A DNA stretch of 64,000 bases, from NCBI RefSeq assembly GCF_900699765.1, contig NZ_CAADHO010000003.1:434001-498000 (forward strand), in the 5' to 3' direction. The notes beneath the pieces are model-generated. The model was not told the origin of the DNA, ran no database searches, and was given only the letters and a program-made list of their open reading frames with translations. Below, one piece after another: positions 25,568-33,782 of this stretch; position 1 is the stretch's first letter; each line of letters begins with the position of its first letter. This DNA is from Desulfoluna butyratoxydans. GTDB lineage: Bacteria; Desulfobacterota; Desulfobacteria; Desulfobacterales; Desulfolunaceae. The position numbers and the translations under genes were made by a program.

Positions 25568-26689
25568 ATGTTATCACGACGTAACTTTATCAAATGGACG
25601 ATGATCGCCGGAGGAAGCCTGTTCCTCCCGACATTTCAAATCAAGACCTCCAACGCCATGGATTTCAAGGGCTGGTATATGCCCGAAGAGGGGGAGCCCC
25701 ACACGCGGACCTGGTTGGCCTTTATTGCCAGCCGGGACATCTGGTCAAGAAAGCAGATCCCCGAGGTTCAGCGTAACCTGGCAACCATCGCCAAGACCAT
25801 CGCCACATATGAACCGGTCTCCATGCTTGTGAGGAAGCAGGACATGGGCAGAGCAAAAGAGCTTATTGGCGGCCCCAATGATCACAACTACCCCATCGAG
25901 CTGATTGAATTCGATATGAATGATCTGTGGATACGCGATACAGGGCCCATCTTTGTGGTGAACGGGAAGGGGCAAAAATCTGCCGTTAATTTCAACTTTA
26001 ACGGCTGGGGAGAAGATCAGGACTATGAACTTGACGCAAAGGTCGCTGATTTTGTGGCCAAAAAGGCGGGGGTGAGCATTGTCCGGTCCAGCGTGGTGAT
26101 GGAGGGCGGCTGTTTCGAAGTGGACGGCCAAGGCACCGCCATCATGACAGAGAGCTGTATCCTCAACGACAACCGGAACCCGGGCAAAAGCAAAAAAGAA
26201 GTTGAAGATGAGTTAAAAAAGGTGCTTGGGCTGAGAAAAATCATATGGCTCAAGGGCATTAAAGGCAGAGATATCACGGACGGTCACACCGATTTTTATG
26301 CCCGTTTTGCAAGGCCCGGTGTGCTGGTGGTGAGCCGCGATTCAGACAAATCCTCCTATGACTATCGGGTCACACGGGAAAACATCGACATCCTCAAAGC
26401 CTCCACCGATGCCGACGGCAACCCATTTGAGATGATTATTCTTGATACACCGTGGGATATCAATTCAACGTACGGAACAAAAAGTTTTGCGGCCGGTTAC
26501 GTGGGGTACTACGCGTGCAATGGTGCCATTGTCATGCAGAAGTTCGGGGACAAAAAAGCCGACCGCGTGGCCAGGGAAAAAATAGCAAAGGCGTTCCCCC
26601 ATCACCGCATTGAACAGATCTCCATTGACGGCATCGCCAGCGGGGGCGGAAGCATCCACTGCGCCACCCAGCAGGAGCCAAAGGCCTGA
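25568..26689 (+). CDS. Tat-exported agmatine deiminase-family protein
   Basis: Peptidylarginine/agmatine deiminase superfamily (PAD_porph type), 373 residues. From the ATG at 25568 (AAGGGAAAAAC upstream) the N-terminus is MLSRRNFIKWTMIAGGSLFL, a twin-arginine signal, so the enzyme is likely exported folded. Catalytic landmarks: MNDLWIRDTGPIF (Asp and Arg pocket), SVVMEGGCFEVDG, ITDGHTDFYARF with catalytic His, and the C-terminal nucleophile Cys365 in SGGGSIHCATQQEP. Cytoplasmic AguA makes N-carbamoylputrescine from agmatine; a periplasmic location would favour external agmatine or a related guanidine. The gene follows a MerR/GyrI regulator. Confidence 0.87.
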   Translation: MLSRRNFIKWTMIAGGSLFLPTFQIKTSNAMDFKGWYMPEEGEPHTRTWLAFIASRDIWSRKQIPEVQRNLATIAKTIATYEPVSMLVRKQDMGRAKELIGGPNDHNYPIELIEFDMNDLWIRDTGPIFVVNGKGQKSAVNFNFNGWGEDQDYELDAKVADFVAKKAGVSIVRSSVVMEGGCFEVDGQGTAIMTESCILNDNRNPGKSKKEVEDELKKVLGLRKIIWLKGIKGRDITDGHTDFYARFARPGVLVVSRDSDKSSYDYRVTRENIDILKASTDADGNPFEMIILDTPWDINSTYGTKSFAAGYVGYYACNGAIVMQKFGDKKADRVAREKIAKAFPHHRIEQISIDGIASGGGSIHCATQQEPKA

Positions 26690-26778
26690 AAGGGGCGCTG
26701 AACATCATAAAGGCAGGTGGCGGAAAGGCCATGTCGGCATGCCCTTTATGCACCGTGCATGAAAGGGGAACCAAAAAA

Positions 26779-26837
26779 GGGGAGGGACGGAATCATCCTT
26801 TGCAGAACCAAAGGAGAATCGTCCCTCCGCTTTTATT
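26779..26837 (+). terminator. Rho-independent terminator
   Basis: GGAGGGACG pairs with CGTCCCTCC around a ~30-base loop that itself folds (CCTTTG/CAAAGG), followed by CTTTTATTTT. It is placed after the agmatine-deiminase homologue. Confidence 0.8.
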
Positions 26838-27261
26838 TTAGGTGGCCGGCGTTCAGATAGAATCAGGATCTGTTTGATTTTTCGTCAAAATCTGTCATTA
26901 TATTCGGTGTTTCATCATCGGTGAGACCCTCAACTCTGTCCCCTTCGGCCCCTCCCCCATAAGCTCTCGTCGAAAAACCGGGCCACGTCCCTCGCACATT
27001 CAATATCCAGCCATACCAAGTCTCTCTATCACTCAGCATCGCCTTGCAGGCTTTTTCATGTTTCGAGGCGCTCAATTTTCCGCAATCGCGACCCCGCAGA
27101 GGTGTCCGGGCGCGCCATGCCAATCGTCAGGCATGGCTCTTCTTGGCTGATTGCAAGCGCAATGGAGGATTCGGGTGAGGGAATCCTTGCTTCGGATCTG
27201 TGTGTGGGAACCGGCATTCCCGCCACGACGTTGACACGCTACAAACACAGGAGGACAGTTC
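26838..27261. other. Intergenic region upstream of the arylsulfatase
   Basis: About 420 bases with no supported gene. Frames on the minus strand that continue into the sulfatase gene look like shadows. No operator recognised. Confidence 0.4.
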
Positions 27262-29625
27262 ATGAGATATTCGGTTATCACCATACTCTGTATGACCTTG
27301 ACACTGTTTGCCGGTTTGACCACCCAGGTTTCGGCGAGGGAGGCCCTTGATCGCACGGTCCTGCCGATCCAGGAACCGGAACGGCCAACCTACAGCGAAC
27401 TTGATGTGCGCAACGTGGAAACACCGCCTTTGTTTGAGGTCAAGGCCCCCGAGAAAGCCCCCAACATCGTCATCGTGCTCATTGACGACATAGGTTTCGG
27501 TGGTCCCAGCACCTTCGGCGGCCCCATTCAGACACCGACCCTGGACATGCTTGCCGCAGAGGGCATTACCTACAACAACTTTCATACCACGGCCCTCTGC
27601 TCGCCCACGAGAAATGCCCTCAAAACCGGGCGCAACCACCACACCGCCAACACCGGGTCCATCATGGAATCCTCCACGGGGTTTCCCGGAAACACCGGGC
27701 AGGTGCCCAACAGCGTTGCACCGCTGGCTGAGATGCTTCGCCTTAACGGGTACAGTACGGGGGCATTCGGTAAGTGGCATGAAACCGCTGCCTGGGAGAC
27801 AAGCGTCTCCGGCCCCTTTGACCGCTGGCCCACCCATCAGGGGTTTGACAAGTTTTATGGTTTTATCGGGGGGGAGACGGATCAGTGGTATCCGCTGATC
27901 TACGATGGGGTCATCAAGGTGACGCCGCCGAAGACGGAGAACTATCACTTCACGGTTGATATGACCAACCAGGCCATCCAGTGGGTAAAGGCCCAGCAGT
28001 CCATGACCCCGGACAAGCCCTTCCTCATCTACTTTGCCACCGGCGCGGTTCACGCACCGCACCATGTTCCCAAGGAGTGGATCAAAAAGTACAAGGGCAA
28101 GTTCGACGAGGGCTGGGACAAAATTCGCGAAAAAACCATGGCCCGCCAGAAAAAGATGGGGATAATTCCTTCCAACACCAAATTACCCCCCAAACCCAAG
28201 GACATCAAAGACTGGGATGACCTCACCGACGACGAGAAGCGCCTGTTCACCCGTCAGGCAGAGGTGTTTGCCGGATTTCTGGAGCAGACCGACCACGAAG
28301 TGGGGCGCCTCATTGCTGCCATCGAAGAAATCGACGAGATGGACAACACACTTATCTTCTACATTGCCGGTGACAACGGCACGAGCGCCGAGGGCGGCTT
28401 TGTGGGCATGTACAACGAAATGACCTACTTCAACAACGTCACGGAGAAGGTTGAAGACCTGCTCCCGCTCATCGACGAGTGGGGCGGTCCGCAGACCTTC
28501 CCGCACATGGCCGCCGGGTGGGCCGTTGCCTTTGATTCTCCCTTTATGTGGACGAAGCAGGTGGCCTCGGATTTTGGCGGCACCCGCAACGGCATGACCG
28601 TCCACTGGCCAAACGGCATCAAGGAGAAGGGCGGATTACGCCGCCAGTTTTCCCACGTCATCGACATTGCGCCGACCATTCTCGAAGCGGCCGGACTTCC
28701 CGAGCCCAAGAGCGTAAACGGCACACCTCAAACGCCCATGGAAGGCACGAGCATGCTGTACTCGTTCAATGATGCAGGCGCCAAAGAGCGGCACACCACC
28801 CAGTACTTCGAGATGTTCGGCAACAGGGCGATCTACCATGAAGGCTGGTTCGCACGGACAATTCACCGTGCCCCCTGGATGGCCGTGGATATGCCTCCCC
28901 TGGAGTCTGACACCTGGGAGCTGTTCAACGTCCAAAGGGACTTCAGCCTTGCGAACAACCTGGCGGACAAATACCCGAAGAAGGTTGTCGAGCTGGAGGC
29001 ACTGTTCATGAAAGAGGCTGAAAAATACCATGCCCTGCCCATCGATGACCGGGTGATTGAGCGAATGAACCCTGCCATTGCAGGCCGACCGGATATCCTG
29101 GGCGACCGGATGACACTGACGCTCTACCCCGGAATGGACGGTATGCTGGAGAACACCTTCATGAACGTGAAGAACCGCTCCAAGACAATCACGGCCAAGG
29201 TCGCCATCCCCAAAGGCGGAGCAAATGGCGTGATCCTTGCCCAAGGCGGACGATTCGGGGGCTGGTCCCTTTACATGAAAGACGGCAAGCCCATCTACAC
29301 CTATAACTTTTTAGGGCTTGAGCGATATACCGTGGAATCCAAAAAGGCAATCCCCGAGGGAGAAGCCACGATTTTACTGGATTTCGTCTACGACGGCGGC
29401 GGGCTCGGCAAGGGCGGCAAGGCAACTCTCTCCGTCAACGGAAAGGCCGTGGCCAATGGCCGCATCGAAAAGACCCAGCCCTTGATTTTCTCCGCCGATG
29501 AAACGGCTGACGTCGGCCTCGACAACCAGACACCGGTGGCCGAAGACATCGGTATCGGGCGCGAAGAGACCCGTTTTACCGGAGAAATCCATAAGATCAC
29601 CCTTGCGGTGAAAGATGTGAAGTAG
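27262..29625 (+). CDS. Secreted arylsulfatase (type I, Cys-type)
   Basis: Exported sulfatase of 787 residues hydrolysing sulfate esters in the periplasm or outside the cell. Signal peptide about 1-25 (MRYSVITILCMTLTLFAGLT). The metal-binding Asp75-Asp76 are in LIDDIGFGG, and the activation motif is C113-SPTR, the residue converted to formylglycine; the FGKWHE segment follows. In anaerobes an anSME radical-SAM enzyme does this conversion, but none is in the window. Residues about 600-787 form an extra beta-rich, lectin-like domain (GGRFGGWSLYMKDGKPIYTY, DVGLDNQTPVAED). Family length is usual for the large AtsA-like group. ATG preceded by ACAGGAGGAC. Monocistronic with its own terminator. Confidence 0.93.
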   Translation: MRYSVITILCMTLTLFAGLTTQVSAREALDRTVLPIQEPERPTYSELDVRNVETPPLFEVKAPEKAPNIVIVLIDDIGFGGPSTFGGPIQTPTLDMLAAEGITYNNFHTTALCSPTRNALKTGRNHHTANTGSIMESSTGFPGNTGQVPNSVAPLAEMLRLNGYSTGAFGKWHETAAWETSVSGPFDRWPTHQGFDKFYGFIGGETDQWYPLIYDGVIKVTPPKTENYHFTVDMTNQAIQWVKAQQSMTPDKPFLIYFATGAVHAPHHVPKEWIKKYKGKFDEGWDKIREKTMARQKKMGIIPSNTKLPPKPKDIKDWDDLTDDEKRLFTRQAEVFAGFLEQTDHEVGRLIAAIEEIDEMDNTLIFYIAGDNGTSAEGGFVGMYNEMTYFNNVTEKVEDLLPLIDEWGGPQTFPHMAAGWAVAFDSPFMWTKQVASDFGGTRNGMTVHWPNGIKEKGGLRRQFSHVIDIAPTILEAAGLPEPKSVNGTPQTPMEGTSMLYSFNDAGAKERHTTQYFEMFGNRAIYHEGWFARTIHRAPWMAVDMPPLESDTWELFNVQRDFSLANNLADKYPKKVVELEALFMKEAEKYHALPIDDRVIERMNPAIAGRPDILGDRMTLTLYPGMDGMLENTFMNVKNRSKTITAKVAIPKGGANGVILAQGGRFGGWSLYMKDGKPIYTYNFLGLERYTVESKKAIPEGEATILLDFVYDGGGLGKGGKATLSVNGKAVANGRIEKTQPLIFSADETADVGLDNQTPVAEDIGIGREETRFTGEIHKITLAVKDVK

Positions 29626-29722
29626 CCCTTGGCATGATGCAGTAAAAGCGAAAGGGGCCGGGATGGACGTTGCGCTGCCAGGCTCGGCCCCGGAGCGCTG
29701 AATGACAAATCAAGACACCATG

Positions 29723-29762
29723 AAAAAAGGGTGGAGCAATGGCCAATGCTCCACCCTTTTCT
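29723..29762. terminator. Bidirectional terminator
   Basis: AAAAAAGGGTGGAGCA and its inverse form a 15-bp stem with flanking A and T runs, about 100 bases after the arylsulfatase stop codon. Confidence 0.88.
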
Positions 29763-29882
29763 CGTATTTTCTTATGTTGACATGGTAAGAATAATAAATT
29801 ATCCCTGTTTGATTGAAACGATAGCATTTAAAGACAGGCAATTCCTTGAATTCAAGTATTCTTAACGGGGGTTCGACGTACC

Positions 29883-31514
29883 ATGGCCAGTTCCTTTCCC
29901 AGGTGTTTCCGGTTATCACTTCTCGCGATTTTGCTTCTTTCTCATTTTCTTGTGTCCGCCGCGTGTGCGGAGACACCGCACCTTGATGCCGTGGAAGCCC
30001 AGCTTCGGCAGCTTGCTCCCGGTTCGGAAGGCACGGTCTGGAAGCGCACAGACGGCAACCTCATTGCCGGGCATGGCGTTGGCGGCAGCCATTGGCTGCT
30101 GCAGTCTCCCGACTGCTGGGGGCAGGGGGATTGCTCCAGTGCCACCGGTGCCCAGAGGCTTGCCGATGCCATCCGCAGCGATATCGCGGCAGCCCTTGAA
30201 TGGGTGGATATCACCACCCTGGTTACCTACCCGGACGGCATGTTTCAGGAAGCCATCGTAAGCGGCCTCAAAGAGGCCCTTACCCACAACCCGGACATCA
30301 CCATTCGCATCCTGGGGGGCACACCCCCTGTCATGGGAAGTGTGGATACGGGGTTAACCGAAACCGCCTCCAACTACATGGATCGCTTAAAAGCGGATCT
30401 GGGGTCGTCTGCGGACAACGCCCGCATCATCGTGGCCGGTGTGGAGACCAGCTGGCTCTACTCCTGGAATCACGCCAAAATGGTTGCCGTGGATGGAAAA
30501 ACAGTCATCACAGGTGGCCACAATCTCTGGGAAGGTGCCTATGCTGGCGGCCCGAACCCGGTGAGCGATGTCAGCATGCGATTAACAGGACCTGCCGCCG
30601 AGTCGGCCCACATCTTTGCCGACCTGCTGTGGGACTTTGCCGAGACCTGGAGCCAGGACTGGTGGTCACGCCTTTTTTACGTGGAGGTTGTCAAAGGAGA
30701 GGGATTCAACTCCATAACTCGGTTTCCCACACCCCACGAGGTCTCCGCCTCACAGGCCGAAGGGGACGCCCCTGTCCTGGCCTTGGGCGGCCTGGGATTC
30801 GGTATGGACGTTCCCGGCGGCACGGCAGGTGGCCTTGAGCCCGCCAATGACAGCGAGGCGACCTGCTCCAGGCTCCACACCGATTACGTAAACAATGACG
30901 CGGAATACAGCGTCGCGAACCCCGAGGAAGCAGGCCTGCGGGCCCTGATCGCAAGCGCCACGGAGAGCGTCTTCATCTCCCAGCAGGATTTGCTTGCCGT
31001 GTGTGCACCCCCTGTGTCCAACTCCTGTTACGATGCCAGATTGTTTGATATACTTGCCGACAAGCTGATCCGGGAGATCCCCGTAAAAATCATTGTCAGC
31101 TCCCCCGGAGCCAAGCAGAGCCTGGCCGCTCCCTATTCAAACATGGATCAGATGACCGACATCACCGACATCCTGATTCGGAAAGTCCGGGCCCGGGCAG
31201 ATGTGGACCAAACCACCGCCGAGGAGATCATCTGCCACAGCCTGCAGCTTGCCCCCATACGCATCGCAGACAACGTCGACACCTGGGCAAATGGAAGGGG
31301 CATTGCAAACCACGCCAAAGTCATCTGCGTGGACGACGCCGCCTTCTACATCGGTTCAAAAAACCTGTACCCCGCCACATTGCAGGACTTTGGCTTCATC
31401 GTCGAGGACAGCAAAGCCGCCGCCGACTTTAAGAAAGAGTATATGGATGTGATCTGGAGCGCGTCAAAACATGCCGCCATCGTAGATTTTGAAGAGGGTG
31501 TCTGTAACTTCTAA
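29883..31514 (+). CDS. Secreted phospholipase D-superfamily protein
   Basis: Exported PLD-like protein of 543 residues. Signal peptide about 1-28 (FRLSLLAILLLSHFLVSAAC). It has two HKD catalytic motifs, NHAKMVAVDGKTVITGGHN (His197) and NHAKVICVDDAAFYIGSKN (His477), both with the His, Lys and Asp present and each followed by a GG/GS-N element. Such enzymes cleave phosphodiester bonds of phospholipids or related molecules by a phosphohistidine intermediate. Paired Cys in CWGQGDCSS and CAPPVSNSCYD suggest disulfides outside the cytoplasm. A small DUF4389 membrane protein gene follows 35 bases downstream, probably in the same operon. Substrate unknown. Confidence 0.88.
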   Translation: MASSFPRCFRLSLLAILLLSHFLVSAACAETPHLDAVEAQLRQLAPGSEGTVWKRTDGNLIAGHGVGGSHWLLQSPDCWGQGDCSSATGAQRLADAIRSDIAAALEWVDITTLVTYPDGMFQEAIVSGLKEALTHNPDITIRILGGTPPVMGSVDTGLTETASNYMDRLKADLGSSADNARIIVAGVETSWLYSWNHAKMVAVDGKTVITGGHNLWEGAYAGGPNPVSDVSMRLTGPAAESAHIFADLLWDFAETWSQDWWSRLFYVEVVKGEGFNSITRFPTPHEVSASQAEGDAPVLALGGLGFGMDVPGGTAGGLEPANDSEATCSRLHTDYVNNDAEYSVANPEEAGLRALIASATESVFISQQDLLAVCAPPVSNSCYDARLFDILADKLIREIPVKIIVSSPGAKQSLAAPYSNMDQMTDITDILIRKVRARADVDQTTAEEIICHSLQLAPIRIADNVDTWANGRGIANHAKVICVDDAAFYIGSKNLYPATLQDFGFIVEDSKAAADFKKEYMDVIWSASKHAAIVDFEEGVCNF

Positions 31515-31549
31515 CAATAAGCACGGAATACCAATCAAAGGAGAACTCC

Positions 31550-31825
31550 ATGGAAACAAAATCAGACAGTGACAGCAGCCGCGTAGCCCAGGGCATTCGG
31601 GCTCTGTTCATGCTGGCGTTCTGGATCGCATCACGGGTCGTCCTGGCCATCGTTGTGGTCCTTGCTCTGTTCCAGTTGATCTGCAGCCTGGTAACCCGCA
31701 GCCCCAATGACAAAATCATGCGGTTCGGGAAAAACCTTGGGGTTTATCTGTCCCAGATTGTCGATTTCCTGACCTACAATACGGACCAGAAGCCGTGGCC
31801 GTTTCAGGATTGGCCTCGGTATTGA
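31550..31825 (+). CDS. DUF4389 family membrane protein
   Basis: 91-residue inner-membrane protein of the DUF4389 family. It has a hydrophobic pair of helices between about 17 and 48 (LFMLAFWIASRVVLAIVVVL), then the family pattern SPNDKIMRFGKNLGVYLSQI, TYNTDQKPWPFQDWP near the C-terminus. The ATG follows CAAAGGAGAACTCC, a very strong site. It is translationally close to the PLD gene (35 bases) and likely co-transcribed. Function unknown; the family is often found next to lipid-related or envelope genes. Confidence 0.82.
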   Translation: METKSDSDSSRVAQGIRALFMLAFWIASRVVLAIVVVLALFQLICSLVTRSPNDKIMRFGKNLGVYLSQIVDFLTYNTDQKPWPFQDWPRY

Positions 31826-32327
31826 CCTGTTGATATGGGAGGGGGAATAGCCAGATTGTGGTGGACGATTGAACGGTTATACGTGTCCGGTGGGGTGGGC
31901 ATGTAGAGTGTGCTTGCGCATCGTCAAAGCACGGAAACAATCATGAAAACCGATGCGTGTGCTCGTCCCTTGCAGCCAATCGGCATGGCAAAGGGTGTTT
32001 GTTTACCGGGCAAATGGTGCGCAAGAACACCCACGGGGTGACGCGTGGCCGGTGGTGTGGGGGATGTTAGGTAGGGTGCGCCGTGCGCACCGCCTAACGT
32101 CTGTAAAAACAGCAAATATTAACCCTCGAAAAACGTCTTGAGGCAATGGGTGAGAGGCAGTGGCTTGCGTTGCGGTAAAAGGTGCGAAAGTTCACCCTGC
32201 TTATTATGAGGGGCAATGCCATCAGCTTCAGTTCCCATTCTTTCTGGTCAACACACCTCGCCGATGAAAACGGCAAGATATAGAATCTCCGATACCTCGA
32301 ATCTGAGCAATCGGTTAGGTGCCCGGC
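31826..32327. other. Intergenic region with GTAGGGTGCG-type repeat
   Basis: About 500 bases before the flanking repeat of the defence island. GTAGGGTGCGCCGTGCGCACC at 32073-32093 is a copy of the repeat motif that is multiplied at 39660-40240. No gene supported. Confidence 0.45.
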
Positions 32328-32492
32328 CGATGGGCACGGCACCACCTTTGCCCATCCTGCAGGGGTAAAAATATATCCACCGGAAAAGGTTTGAGCTGAG
32401 TAGACCCAAACTGAGATGTCAGGAATTTTACAAATGATCACCGGAACCACGAAGCCCACGTAGGATGGGCAAAGCGAAGCGTGCCCATCTCT
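32328..32492. repeat. Left flanking repeat of the Hachiman island
   Basis: The segment runs from GATGGGCACGGCACCACCTT to GCGAAGCGTGCCCATC. It aligns along its whole length with 36891-37046, sharing AATTTTACAAATGATCACCGG-like and GTAGGATGGGCAAAGCGAAG blocks. Its ends are inverted modules of the dispersed GTAGGATGGGCAAAG family seen again at 39535, 39769 and 44195. Confidence 0.7.
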
Positions 32493-32915
32493 TTTTGGAT
32501 TGCCTTAACTGTCCGATGATACCTTTGTAAGGTTTAAAGTGTTACCTCATGAGGGGAATCTGTGAGCATTAAACGAAACGTAGCGATTTTTAATTGAGTC
32601 GAGCATGGAGAAAGCGTATGGTTTATGTGGAAATTGAGCGTAGTTTTGGCAGGTTGGCTTGGATGGTGATTGAAGGGCGAGCATGGTCTATGCCAATACA
32701 AAACCAAACACAGTTGGTTTGAGTCGATGCGAAAGTGGATGCCGGTAACATATAAATAATTATAGAGGATAATTGATGCTTTATGCCCTCCATTCTAAAA
32801 AAATCGGCATGAAAAGTTTAAAAAAAGATTTTTGGTCAAGAGTGTAGTGTAGGTTTGTCCGTCCCCTCCCCTTTTTTTATTCTTATAACTGCCCTCAAAA
32901 GGATCGTGTCAATTA
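32493..32915. other. AT-rich region upstream of hamA
   Basis: About 420 bases with clearly lower GC than the flanking chromosome. No gene supported; the promoter of the Hachiman operon should lie here. The poly-pyrimidine CCCCTCCCCTTTTTTT at 32862-32878 is the only notable feature. Confidence 0.4.
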
Positions 32916-33782
32916 ATGAAAAAGCCATCTCCTTTTCTTTCTGTTGTCGTACATGATGTCGGTGATCTTGGCGATGATCTTGCTTTGTGTGCTGGATATG
33001 AACGTGGTAATTGGCGTAATGACCAGTTTGCAGATCATATAATGGAATGGATCCCTGAGTTTGCTTTAAACTATACAGAAGTCAATGACATTGGTGCTCA
33101 CAATGCCGTTAAAATGACAAGAAAAGCGGCGAGAATAGTCTACCAAACAGAGAAATACGGCCTACGAGGTGAATTTGGTGAATTATTTTTGCACATTGCT
33201 ATGCGCCAAGTATATGATACTGTCCCAGCTGTGAGTAAAATTTACTATAAAAGCGCCGTAAATAAAACGGTTGAGGGTTTTGACGCTGTTCACGTAGTGA
33301 ATAATAATGGTGACCTTGAACTTTGGATTGGGGAAACAAAATTTTATAATGATTTAAGTAGGGCAATCAGAGATGTTATTCCAGAGATTGTAGACCACTT
33401 AGAAACAGATTACTTACGATCTGAATTTATGTTGATCAAAAATAAAATTGATCCTCATTGGCCGGAAGCTGATTCATTGTCTGGATTGCTTGAGGAAAAC
33501 GTTTCTTTGGATGAGGTTTTTAAACGAGCATGTATCCCTATTTTATTGACGTATGATAGTAATGTTGTTTCAAAAAATCATGCTATCCATGATGAATATG
33601 TAGATTTGCTCATGTCTGAAATAGGATCCAAATATGATGATCTGAGAGACAAGCTTGAATTTCAATACAGAGAGCGTTTTGGTTGTAGCTTGCCATTAGG
33701 CGTACATATTTTTTTGTTACCTTTAGAAAACAAAAAACGCTTAATTGCAACATTAGATTCTTGCCTTAAGGAGCTTCAATAA
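32916..33782 (+). CDS. hamA: Hachiman defence nuclease subunit HamA (DUF1837)
   Basis: 288-residue DUF1837 protein, the effector of Hachiman anti-phage systems. The PD-(D/E)XK-type nuclease core is visible: GEFGELFLHIAMRQ (Glu86/Glu89), VEGFDAVHV with Asp123, and LELWIGETKFY with Glu140 and Lys142. The rest follows the DUF1837 pattern, ending in PLGVHIFLLPLENKKRLI. Its TAA stop overlaps the hamB ATG by one base. Known HamAB complexes sense DNA damage or foreign DNA through the helicase and then degrade DNA. Base composition is much AT-richer than the chromosome, pointing to transfer. The start is at the first ATG, with AAAGGA about 12 bases upstream. Confidence 0.9.
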   Translation: MKKPSPFLSVVVHDVGDLGDDLALCAGYERGNWRNDQFADHIMEWIPEFALNYTEVNDIGAHNAVKMTRKAARIVYQTEKYGLRGEFGELFLHIAMRQVYDTVPAVSKIYYKSAVNKTVEGFDAVHVVNNNGDLELWIGETKFYNDLSRAIRDVIPEIVDHLETDYLRSEFMLIKNKIDPHWPEADSLSGLLEENVSLDEVFKRACIPILLTYDSNVVSKNHAIHDEYVDLLMSEIGSKYDDLRDKLEFQYRERFGCSLPLGVHIFLLPLENKKRLIATLDSCLKELQ

